Of a stretch of DNA of 64,000 nucleotides, positions 26,686 through 34,176 are shown in pieces; the first letter of the stretch is position 1; every line of letters starts with the position of its first letter. The translations under genes and the position numbers were made by a program. Under the pieces are notes generated by a model. It worked only from the letters and a program-made list of their open reading frames with translations, ran no database searches and was not told the DNA's origin. The DNA is from Mycobacterium simiae (GTDB lineage: Bacteria; Actinomycetota; Actinomycetes; Mycobacteriales; Mycobacteriaceae): positions 1,798,001-1,862,000 of the forward strand of contig NZ_AP022568.1 of the NCBI RefSeq assembly GCF_010727605.1, given 5' to 3'.

Positions 26686-27093
26686 ATGGAGATCCTGGCC
26701 AGCCGGATGCTGCTGCGCCCGTCGGACTATCAGCGATCGCTAACCTTCTACCGTGACAAGATAGGGCTGGCGATTTGGCGTGATTATGGCGCTGGCACAG
26801 TCTTTTTCGCGGGCCAGTCGCTGCTGGAGTTGGCAGGATACAGCGAACCCGACCCGGGCCAGGCAGTCTTTCCCGGCGCGCTGTGGTTGCAGGTCCGCGA
26901 CCTCGAGGCCACCCAGGCCGAGCTCGCGGGCCGCGGGGTGCAAATCGCCCGCGCAGCACGGCGTGAGCCCTGGGGGTTGAAAGAGATGCATGTGGCCGAT
27001 CCGGACGGCCTGACGTTGATCTTCGTCGAGGTGCCGCCGGAGCACCCGTTGCGCCGCGACACCCGAAATGAACTACAGGAAAAATCGGGTTAA
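26686..27093 (+). CDS. Glyoxalase/VOC family protein (Rv0546c type)
   Basis: A 135-residue single VOC domain made of two beta-alpha-beta-beta-beta modules. Metal-ligand-type positions are seen in EILASRMLLRPSDYQRSLTFY, LLELAGY and LTLIFVEV. It could be a glyoxalase I-like lyase or a resistance/isomerase-type protein; the metal ligands are not complete enough to decide. It continues the menB-SDR run, 25 bases after the SDR gene. Confidence 0.85.
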   Translation: MEILASRMLLRPSDYQRSLTFYRDKIGLAIWRDYGAGTVFFAGQSLLELAGYSEPDPGQAVFPGALWLQVRDLEATQAELAGRGVQIARAARREPWGLKEMHVADPDGLTLIFVEVPPEHPLRRDTRNELQEKSG

Positions 27094-27190
27094 CTGACAG
27101 GTAACATCAGTCGACGAGTCGTGGCCAACCTGCGTTTTTGCTCCGTGTGCATTCGACAATAGATTCCTTCTACCACCAGAATCAGGCGCT

Positions 27191-28417
27191 GTGGACATAC
27201 AACTGTTCCTCTTGGTGATCGTCGTCGTCACCGCACTCGCTTTCGATTTCACCAACGGCTTCCACGACACCGCCAACGCCATGGCGACGTCCATCGCCAG
27301 CGGTGCCCTCAAGCCCAAAACAGCTGTCGCACTGTCCGCGGCGCTCAACCTCGTCGGCGCGTTCCTGTCCACCACCGTCGCGGCCACGATCGCCAAGGGC
27401 CTCATCGACTCCAGCGTGGTCACCCTGGAACTCGTGTTCGCGGGCCTGGTCGGCGGTGTCGTGTGGAACCTGCTGACCTGGCTGCTCGGCATCCCCTCCA
27501 GCTCGTCGCATGCGTTGATCGGCGGCATCATCGGCGCCACCATCGCCGCCGTCGGCGCGCACGGGGTGATCTGGAAGGGCGTCATGTCCAAGGCCATCAT
27601 CCCGGCGGTGGTGTCGGTGTTTCTGGCCATCGCGGTCGGCGCCGTAGCGACCTGGCTGGTGTACCGGATCACCCGCAGCCTGAGGCGGGAGCGCACCGAG
27701 GCCGGCTTCCGCCGCGGCCAGATCGGGTCGGCGTCGCTGGTTTCGCTGGCGCACGGCACCAACGACGCCCAAAAGACGATGGGCATCATCTTCCTGGCCC
27801 TGATGTCCTACGGCTCGGTCAGCAAGAGCGCGGCGGTACCGCCGCTGTGGGTCATCGTGGCGTGCGCGCTGGCCATGGCCACCGGCACCTACCTGGGCGG
27901 CTGGCGGATCATCCGCACGCTGGGCAAGGGCCTGGTCGAGATTCAGTCGCCGCAGGGCATGGCCGCCGAATCCTCCTCGGCCGCAGTCATTCTGCTTTCC
28001 GCCCACTTCGGCTACGCGCTGTCGACCACCCAGGTCTGCACCGGATCGGTGATGGGCAGCGGGTTGGGCAAGCCCGGCGGCGAGGTCCGCTGGGGCGTGG
28101 CCGGCCGGATGGGGGTGGCGTGGCTGGTCACGCTTCCGCTGGCCGGGCTGGTCGGGGCGATCACCTACTGGATCGTCCACCTCATCGGCGGCTACCCCGG
28201 CGCCATCGTCGGCTTCGGGTTGCTGATCGCGGTCTCCACCGTGATCTACCTGCGGTCGCGCCGGACCAAGGTCGACCACCACAACGTCAACGCCGAGTGG
28301 GAAGGCAACCTGACCGCCGGCCTCGACGGTTCGGACGTCAAGCGGCCGCCCGGCGACGGTGACGCCAAGGTGGGGTCCGCTGCCAGCTCCGACGACGTGA
28401 GCGTGGGGCAGCTGTGA
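27191..28417 (+). CDS. pitA: Low-affinity inorganic phosphate transporter PitA
   Basis: A 408-residue PiT-family permease with about ten membrane helices. It carries both signature repeats of the family: DFTNGFHDTANA (residues 19-30) and AHGTNDAQKTMG (187-198). It imports phosphate with protons, usually as a metal-phosphate complex. The soluble C-terminal tail is about 50 residues and acidic. GTG start at 27191. Its stop overlaps the next ATG as TGATG. Rv0545c is the counterpart. Confidence 0.95.
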   Translation: MDIQLFLLVIVVVTALAFDFTNGFHDTANAMATSIASGALKPKTAVALSAALNLVGAFLSTTVAATIAKGLIDSSVVTLELVFAGLVGGVVWNLLTWLLGIPSSSSHALIGGIIGATIAAVGAHGVIWKGVMSKAIIPAVVSVFLAIAVGAVATWLVYRITRSLRRERTEAGFRRGQIGSASLVSLAHGTNDAQKTMGIIFLALMSYGSVSKSAAVPPLWVIVACALAMATGTYLGGWRIIRTLGKGLVEIQSPQGMAAESSSAAVILLSAHFGYALSTTQVCTGSVMGSGLGKPGGEVRWGVAGRMGVAWLVTLPLAGLVGAITYWIVHLIGGYPGAIVGFGLLIAVSTVIYLRSRRTKVDHHNVNAEWEGNLTAGLDGSDVKRPPGDGDAKVGSAASSDDVSVGQL

Positions 28418-28716
28418 TGGGCAGCCTGGGCGACTGGTTCAACTATGAAGCGACGCTGAAAATCCTGGTCTTCAGCATGCTTGCCGGGGCTGCGCTGCCG
28501 GGCCTGTTCGCGCTCGGCATCCGGCTGCAGGCACTCGGTGCCGGCGGCGCCGCCGCCGACGGCACCACGACCCCGCGCAACCCCGTGCTGGCGGGGTTGG
28601 CCTGGCTGATCTACGCGGTGGTGGTCGCGGTGATCATCATCGGGGTGCTCTACATCGCCCGCGATTTCATCGCCCACCACACCGGCTACCCATTCCTGGG
28701 CGCCAAGCTTAAGTAG
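28417..28716 (+). CDS. Small membrane protein downstream of pitA (Rv0544c type)
   Basis: A 99-residue protein with two membrane helices, about residues 13-35 (LKILVFSMLAGAALPGLFALGI) and 57-80 (VLAGLAWLIYAVVVAVIIIGVLYIA). The ATG at 28417 shares its A with the pitA TGA (TGATG), so the two are translationally coupled. A GTG one codon upstream (28414) is an alternative. It may be an accessory protein for PitA; the pairing is conserved in M. tuberculosis, but no function is known. Confidence 0.85.
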   Translation: MGSLGDWFNYEATLKILVFSMLAGAALPGLFALGIRLQALGAGGAAADGTTTPRNPVLAGLAWLIYAVVVAVIIIGVLYIARDFIAHHTGYPFLGAKLK

Positions 28717-28729
28717 CATCAGGTAGACG

Positions 28730-28735
28730 TATAAC
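28730..28735 (+). promoter_or_regulatory. Candidate -10 element before the DUF3349 gene
   Basis: TATAAC lies 14 bases after the stop of the previous gene and 32 bases before the GTG at 28768. No clear -35 is visible. It suggests that the DUF3349-menE run has its own promoter. Confidence 0.35.
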
Positions 28736-28767
28736 AACTACCGAGCCCTTGGGCGGAGTTGATCTTG

Positions 28768-29091
28768 GTGAACCGATTTCTCAGCTCGGTTGTGTCGTGG
28801 TTGCGCGCGGGCTACCCGGAAGGCGTCCCGCCGACGGATACCTTTGCTCTGCTGGCACTGCTGGCTAACCGTTTGTCCAACGACGAGGTCAAGCTCGTCG
28901 CCAACGAGCTGATGTTGCGGGGCGACTTCGACAAGATCGACATCGGCGTGATGATCAGCAAGCTCACCGACGAGCTGCCGTCCGAGGAGGACATCGAGCG
29001 GGTGCGGACCCGGCTGGCCACCCAGGGCTGGCCGCTGGACGATCCACACGGCGACGAGCACGACGAACTCAACGGTGGAGCACACGCATAG
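28768..29091 (+). CDS. DUF3349 protein (Rv0543c type)
   Basis: A 107-residue cytosolic all-helical protein. Residues 10-85 (WLRAGYPEGVPPTDTFALLALL, DEVKLVANELMLRGDFDKIDIGVMI, LPSEEDIERVRTRLATQGWPLD) match the DUF3349 domain of Rv0543c. GTG at 28768 is selected over upstream TTG codons, since GGAG lies at 28755-28758 and VNRFLSSV is the conserved N-terminus. Function unknown. Its stop lies just before the menE reading frame. Confidence 0.87.
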   Translation: MNRFLSSVVSWLRAGYPEGVPPTDTFALLALLANRLSNDEVKLVANELMLRGDFDKIDIGVMISKLTDELPSEEDIERVRTRLATQGWPLDDPHGDEHDELNGGAHA

Positions 29092-29135
29092 CCGTTCTGC
29101 GTGCCCTTCGCGTCTCACCCGGCTCCGCCGCCGCA

Positions 29136-30251
29136 GTGCTGTTGCCCGCGCTGGAGCGGGTGCTCTCCGGCCGGGATCCGGCTTTCGTTGCGGCACCTCC
29201 GGATTCGGTAGCCGAGCTGGCGGCCTTGGGTATCGGCGAAACCATCGACGACGACGTGGCCCTGGTCGCGACAACGTCGGGCACCACCGGAATTCCCAAG
29301 GGCGCCTTACTCAGTGCCGCGGCCCTGACGGCCAGCGCCACGGCCACCCATGAGCGGCTCGGTGGACCGGGTGGCTGGTTGCTGGCGTTACCGCCCTATC
29401 ACATCGCCGGGATCCAGGTGCTGGTGCGCAGCCTGCTGGCCGGCTGCACACCCGCCGAGCTGGACGTCACCGCCGGGTTCGATGTCACCGAATTGCCAAG
29501 CGCCATAGCGAAATTAGGCGCAGGCCGACGGTACGCGTCGCTGGTGGCCACCCAGCTGGCCAAGGCGCTCGATGATCGCGCCGCCGCGGATGCGCTCGCC
29601 GAATTGGACGCGGTACTGCTGGGCGGCGGACCTGCTCCGCAACCGGTGCTGGATGCCGCGGCCGACGCGGGGATCGCGGTGGTGCGCAGCTACGGGATGA
29701 GCGAGACGGCGGGTGGTTGCGTTTACGACGGTGTTCCGCTGGACGGCGTGCGGGTGCGGGTGCAAGAGGACGGACGCATCGTGATCGGCGGCGCGACACT
29801 GGCCAACGGCTATCGCAATCCGGTCGATCCCGACCCGTTCGCCGAGCCGGGCTGGTTTTGCACCCAGGATGTGGGGGCGCTGGACGAGCGGGGTGTGCTC
29901 ACCGTGCTCGGCCGCGCCGACGACGCGATCAGCACGGGCGGATTGACGGTGCTGCCGCAGCCAGTCGAAGCCGCGCTGAGCAGCCACCCGGCCGTCGGCG
30001 ACTGTGCGGTCTTCGGTGTCGCCGACGACCGGCTAGGTCAGCGGGTGGTCGCGGCGATCGTGGTGCGCGACGGTTACCCGGCGCCGACGCTGGACGCGCT
30101 GCGCGAACAGGTGACGCGCACGCTAGCCGCCACGGCCGCACCGCGGGAACTGCACATCGTCGACGTGCTGCCGCGTCGCGGCATCGGCAAGGTGGACCGA
30201 ATGTCGTTGGTACGCCGGTTCGACACCGATCGACGGGCCCCCCAACCGTGA
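29136..30251 (+). CDS. menE: o-Succinylbenzoate-CoA ligase MenE
   Basis: An ANL-superfamily ligase of 371 residues from GTG 29136. It activates o-succinylbenzoate with CoA for MenB. Phosphate loop TSGTTGIPKG (residues 47-56), PPYHIAGIQVLVRS, SYGMSETAGGCVYDG, FCTQDVGALDERGVLTVLGRADDAI and the C-terminal Lys in RRGIGKVDR are present. It is shorter than typical MenE at the N-terminus, as in other mycobacteria. The frame is open and protein-like for 15 more codons upstream (VLRALRVSPGSAAA), but no ATG, GTG or TTG is available there; an ATA overlapping the previous stop or a CTG at 29097 could serve. Its stop overlaps the next gene by GTGA. Confidence 0.92.
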   Translation: MLLPALERVLSGRDPAFVAAPPDSVAELAALGIGETIDDDVALVATTSGTTGIPKGALLSAAALTASATATHERLGGPGGWLLALPPYHIAGIQVLVRSLLAGCTPAELDVTAGFDVTELPSAIAKLGAGRRYASLVATQLAKALDDRAAADALAELDAVLLGGGPAPQPVLDAAADAGIAVVRSYGMSETAGGCVYDGVPLDGVRVRVQEDGRIVIGGATLANGYRNPVDPDPFAEPGWFCTQDVGALDERGVLTVLGRADDAISTGGLTVLPQPVEAALSSHPAVGDCAVFGVADDRLGQRVVAAIVVRDGYPAPTLDALREQVTRTLAATAAPRELHIVDVLPRRGIGKVDRMSLVRRFDTDRRAPQP

Positions 30252-31600
30252 GGGTTGCCCGTCGCGAGTTGCTGGCCGCCGTGGCCGCCGCCGTCGTGGT
30301 GGCGACCGCGGTCGTGCTGCCCGCGCTGAACATTGGTGTCCGGCCGCGGCTGGACCTCGGCCCGGAACGCTTCGTCACCCACGCCGTCGCCGAGCCGTTG
30401 TTCGCCGCCTGGGAGCTGCACGCCAGCTGGGGCACCATACCGGCAATACTGCTCGCCGTCGCCGCCGTCATGTGGGGACCCGCTGTCGCCCAACGACTTT
30501 CGTGGCGAACACTGACGTTGGGCAGCTGGGCCATGGCCTGCGGGTGGGCGTTCGCGCTGGCGATGATCGACGGCTGGCAACGCGGCTTCGCGGGCCGGTT
30601 GACCACCCGGGACGAGTATGTGACCCAGGTGCCCAGCATCACCGACATACCAGCGGCGGTGCGAACGTTTGCCAGCCGGATCCTGGATTACCAACCGAAC
30701 TCGTGGATCACCCACGTGTCCGGACACCCACCCGGCGCGCTGCTGACGTTCGTGTGGCTGGACCGCATCGGCCTGCACGGCGGCGCCTGGGCGGGGCTGC
30801 TGTGCCTGCTGGCCGGGTCCAGTGCGGCGGCAGCCATGCTGATCGCCATCCGCGCCCTGGCCGACGAGCCGACCGCGCGACGGGCCGCGCCGTTCGTCGC
30901 GATCGCGCCGACCGCGATCTGGGTGGCGGTCTCGGCCGACGGCTACTTCGCCGGTGTCGCCGCCTGGGGCATCGCGTTGCTAGCGGTGGCGGTGCACCGA
31001 AGGGTCCGGTTTCCCGCGCTGGTGGCCGCCGCCGCGGGGCTGCTGCTGGGCTGGGGAATCTTCCTCAGCTACGGCCTGGTACTGATGGGCTTCGCCGCGG
31101 TGGCGGTGCTGGTGTCAGCGAACGACTTTCGGGTGGCGCTGCGGGCGCTGGGCCCGGCCGTGCTGTCCGCCGTCGGGGTGGCGGTGGTGTTCGCGGTCGC
31201 CGGGTTTTCCTGGTTCGACGGCTATACCCTTGTGCAGCAACGCTATTGGCAGGGCATCGCGCACGACCGGCCGTTTGGTTACTGGTGGTGGGCTAATCTG
31301 GCCTGCGTGGTGTGCGCGATCGGCCTCGGCGGTGTCGCGGGCCTCACCCGGGTGTTCGACGTCGCTGCCGTCCGCCGCCGCTGTGGGTTCCACCTGCTGC
31401 TACTCGCGATGTTGGCGGCCATCGCGTGCGCCGACTTGAGCATGCTCAGTAAGGCCGAGGTGGAGCGGATCTGGCTGCCGTTCACCCTCTGGCTCACCGC
31501 CGCGCCCGCGCTGCTGCCGGTGCGGTCACACCGGCTGTGGCTGGCGGTCAACGCCACCGGGGCGCTGCTGGTGAACACCGTGATGGTCACGCACTGGTAG
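30248..31600 (+). CDS. Polytopic membrane protein (Rv0541c type)
   Basis: A 450-residue integral membrane protein with about ten to twelve helices and a signal-anchor-like N-terminus (LLAAVAAAVVVATAVVLPAL). The periplasmic loop after helix 3 contains ITHVSGHPPGALLTFVWLDRIGLHGG, reminiscent of GT-C type glycosyltransferases or mannosyltransferase-like proteins; no catalytic DD/DE motif is certain. The GTG start is in the GTGA overlap with menE (30248-30251). The open frame reaching back to 29717 is antisense-like shadow. Counterpart: Rv0541c. Confidence 0.85.
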   Translation: MRVARRELLAAVAAAVVVATAVVLPALNIGVRPRLDLGPERFVTHAVAEPLFAAWELHASWGTIPAILLAVAAVMWGPAVAQRLSWRTLTLGSWAMACGWAFALAMIDGWQRGFAGRLTTRDEYVTQVPSITDIPAAVRTFASRILDYQPNSWITHVSGHPPGALLTFVWLDRIGLHGGAWAGLLCLLAGSSAAAAMLIAIRALADEPTARRAAPFVAIAPTAIWVAVSADGYFAGVAAWGIALLAVAVHRRVRFPALVAAAAGLLLGWGIFLSYGLVLMGFAAVAVLVSANDFRVALRALGPAVLSAVGVAVVFAVAGFSWFDGYTLVQQRYWQGIAHDRPFGYWWWANLACVVCAIGLGGVAGLTRVFDVAAVRRRCGFHLLLLAMLAAIACADLSMLSKAEVERIWLPFTLWLTAAPALLPVRSHRLWLAVNATGALLVNTVMVTHW

Positions 31601-31606
31601 GCGGGG

Positions 31607-32848
31607 ATGACAAAACAACCGGAACTGGCGCGTCGGCTCGATACGACCGACGCGGTCGTGATCGGACTGGGCTCGATGATCGGCGCCGGCGTGTTCGCCG
31701 CGTTCGGGCCCGCCGCGCGGGCGGCCGGCGCCGGCCTGCTGATCGGGTTGGGGCTGGCGGCGGTCATCGCGTACTGCAACGCCATGTCGTCGGCGCAACT
31801 GGCCGCGGTTTATCCGACATCGGGCGGGACGTACATCTACGGGCGTGAGCGCCTCGGCCCGTGGTGGGGCTTTATCGCGGGATGGGGATTCGTGATTGGC
31901 AAGACGGCCTCCTGCGCGGCCATGGCGTTGACCGTCGCCGCGTATGCGGTGCCCGGGGCGCCGGTATGGATGCAGCGCGCGGTCGCGGTCGCCGCGGTGG
32001 CGGTGCTGACCACCCTGAACTATCGCGGGGTCACCAAGACCGCACTGCTGGCCCGAATATTGTTGGTGTGCACCATGATTGCGTTGGCCGCCGTCGTGGT
32101 CGGCATCGTGGCGGGCAAGCACGACCCGTCGCAGCTAAGCGGGGCATGGCGGACCGGCTCCGTGTACGGCGTGCTGCAATCGGCCGGCCTGATGTTCTTT
32201 GCCTTCGCCGGGTATGCGCGCATCGCGACGATGGGTGAAGAGGTCCGCGATCCGGCGCGGACCATCCCCCGCGCGATTACCATCGCCCTGGCGATCGCGG
32301 TGGTGCTGTATGCGGTCGTCGGCGTCACCGCGCTGCTGGCCGTCGGACCGGATCGGCTCGCGCGCGCCGCCGCGCCGCTGGCCGAGGCGGTCCGGGCGGC
32401 CGGCCATCCGGCCCTGGTGCCGGTGATATCGGCGGGTGCCGCGCTGGCCAGCATGGGTGCCCTGCTAGCACTGATCGCCGGGCTCGGGCGCACCATGCTG
32501 GCGATGGCCCGGCATCGCGACCTGCCCGCCTGGCTGGCCGCCGTCCACCCGGAGCACCGGGTGCCGCACCACGCCGAGATCGCGATCGGCGTGGTGGTCT
32601 GCGCGCTGGTGAGCATGGTCGATCTGCGTGGGGTGATCGGTTTCTCGTCGTTCGGGGTGCTGATTTACTACGCGATCGCCAACGCCGCCGCCGTCACGCT
32701 GCGTCGGCGCCGTGCGGTGAACATCTGCGGCCTGGCGGGGTGTCTGGTGCTGGTCGCGACGCTGCCGTGGGAATCCGCGGTCGCCGGGCTCGCGGTATTC
32801 GTCGTCGGAGTCGCCGGGCGCGCGGTGCTTCTCACGGCGCGCCGCTAG
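31607..32848 (+). CDS. APC-superfamily amino acid permease
   Basis: A 413-residue transporter with about twelve membrane helices. The first helix carries the substrate-binding break GLGSMIGAGVFAAFG (residues 20-34), followed by YPTSGGTYIYGRERLGPWWGFIAGWGF and FFAFAGYARIATMGEEVRDPARTIPRAI, typical of APC permeases. Substrate unknown. It starts 6 bases after Rv0541c-like gene and so extends that operon. M. tuberculosis has no gene at this junction. Its TAG stop shares CTAG with the convergent Rv0540-like gene. Confidence 0.9.
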   Translation: MTKQPELARRLDTTDAVVIGLGSMIGAGVFAAFGPAARAAGAGLLIGLGLAAVIAYCNAMSSAQLAAVYPTSGGTYIYGRERLGPWWGFIAGWGFVIGKTASCAAMALTVAAYAVPGAPVWMQRAVAVAAVAVLTTLNYRGVTKTALLARILLVCTMIALAAVVVGIVAGKHDPSQLSGAWRTGSVYGVLQSAGLMFFAFAGYARIATMGEEVRDPARTIPRAITIALAIAVVLYAVVGVTALLAVGPDRLARAAAPLAEAVRAAGHPALVPVISAGAALASMGALLALIAGLGRTMLAMARHRDLPAWLAAVHPEHRVPHHAEIAIGVVVCALVSMVDLRGVIGFSSFGVLIYYAIANAAAVTLRRRRAVNICGLAGCLVLVATLPWESAVAGLAVFVVGVAGRAVLLTARR

Positions 32849-33507
32849 AGTCCGGCGCTTCGGGTGACTCGAGCGAACCTGCTGGCCGGTCGGCACGCCG
32901 GTCGCACCACGGCCACGTCGTCGGCGACGTCGAAGTCGGCCAGTCGCTGCACATCGACGACGTCGATGCCGTTGTCGCGCAACGCTTTTCGGGTGAGTTC
33001 GCCGGTGTCGGGTTGCGACATCGGCACGGTGCGCAGGCATTCGGCCATGGCCGCATCCTGCACGCCAAGCACCCACCAGCCGCCGTCGTCGGCGAGCCCG
33101 AGCACGGCCGGCGAGCGCAGTAGCCGTCGCGCGCAGGCGGCCAGCAGGTCGGCGGTCACCTGCGGGGTGTCCATTCCGATCTGCAGCACCGGGCGGCCGT
33201 CCGAGGCGTCGAGGTGCGCGTTGGCGAGCCGCTCGGCGAAGCCGGCACCGCGCTGGCCGATCACCCGGAAGGACGACAGCCGCTGCCGGATCGCCGCCGC
33301 GGCGGCCCCCGCATTGAGGTCACCGGTGAGCGCGACGACCCGGGCCGCAACCGGGGCGGCGGCCACCGCGTCCAGCGTGTCCAGTAGGGCGGCTGCGGCG
33401 ATGTCGGCGGCGACCCGCTCGCCGACCGTCGCGGCCAGCCGGGTCTTCGCCAAGCCGGGCTGCGGCGCCTTGGCCACGACCAGCAGCGTCACCGGAAGAT
33501 CGGTCAC
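32845..33507 (-). CDS. DUF2064 / glycosyltransferase-A-like protein (Rv0540 type)
   Basis: A 220-residue protein of the DUF2064 (TIGR04282) family, nucleotidyl- or glycosyltransferase-like with a GT-A fold. Motifs: VVAKAPQPGLAKTRLAATVG at the N-terminus, QIGMDTPQV (acidic metal-type motif), and LADDGGWWVLGV. The GTG start at 33507 overlaps the preceding glycosyltransferase stop as GTGA, so the two proteins are translationally coupled. Exact reaction unknown. Counterpart: Rv0540. Confidence 0.88.
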   Translation of the reverse strand: MTDLPVTLLVVAKAPQPGLAKTRLAATVGERVAADIAAAALLDTLDAVAAAPVAARVVALTGDLNAGAAAAAIRQRLSSFRVIGQRGAGFAERLANAHLDASDGRPVLQIGMDTPQVTADLLAACARRLLRSPAVLGLADDGGWWVLGVQDAAMAECLRTVPMSQPDTGELTRKALRDNGIDVVDVQRLADFDVADDVAVVRPACRPASRFARVTRSAGL

Positions 33508-34160
33508 GAAATCACCTTCCAAAAATCCAGAATGGCGGTGATGCTGCCCCGCAGCGAACCGCTGACCTTGGACTTGCCGCCGGTGCGGGGGCCGTAGCTG
33601 ACGTCGAGTTCGACCACGCGCCAGCCGGCGGCCGCGGCGCGCACCAGCAGTTCGAGCGGATAGCCCGACCGCCGGTCGGCCACCCCCAGCCGCAGCAGGG
33701 CGTCCCGACGGGCCACCCGCATCGGTGCAATGTCGTGGACCGGCAGGCGATGGCGGGTGCGCAGTCGCCAACTCATCACCACGGTGCCCACCCGGGCGAC
33801 CCACGGCCAGTGCAGACCGGCGACGGGTCGACGCCGGCCGACGGCCAGCTCCGCGCCCTGCTCGAGCGCCGCGACCAGCCGCGGCAGATCGCCCGGATCC
33901 ATCGAGCCGTCGGCGTCGATGACCGCCACGATCGGCGTCGACGCGGCGACCACGCCGGCATGCACCGCTGATCCGTACCCGGGGCGCGGTTCGGCGACCA
34001 CGTCGGCGCCGAACTCGGCGGCGACTCGCGCGGTGTCATCGGTGCTGTTGTTGTCGACGACCAGCGCCCGATACCCGGCCGGGATGGCCGCCAGCACCGC
34101 CGGCAGCGACTCCTCCTCGTTCAGGCACGGCAGCACCACCGTGACCAGTTCGTCAGCCAT
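33504..34160 (-). CDS. Family 2 glycosyltransferase (Rv0539 type)
   Basis: A 218-residue GT2 enzyme of the dolichyl-phosphate mannosyltransferase-like group. VTVVLPCLNEEESLPAVLAAI, VVDNNSTDDTARVA, and the DxD-type motif VIDADGSMDPGDL are seen, with ARRDALLRLG and SGYPLELLVRAAAAGWRVVELDV near the end. It has no membrane segment. It likely transfers a sugar from an NDP donor to a lipid or envelope acceptor. ATG at 34160, 16 bases after the Rv0538-type gene. Counterpart: Rv0539. Confidence 0.92.
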   Translation of the reverse strand: MADELVTVVLPCLNEEESLPAVLAAIPAGYRALVVDNNSTDDTARVAAEFGADVVAEPRPGYGSAVHAGVVAASTPIVAVIDADGSMDPGDLPRLVAALEQGAELAVGRRRPVAGLHWPWVARVGTVVMSWRLRTRHRLPVHDIAPMRVARRDALLRLGVADRRSGYPLELLVRAAAAGWRVVELDVSYGPRTGGKSKVSGSLRGSITAILDFWKVIS

Positions 34161-34176
34161 TCCGGTAGCCGCGCGG

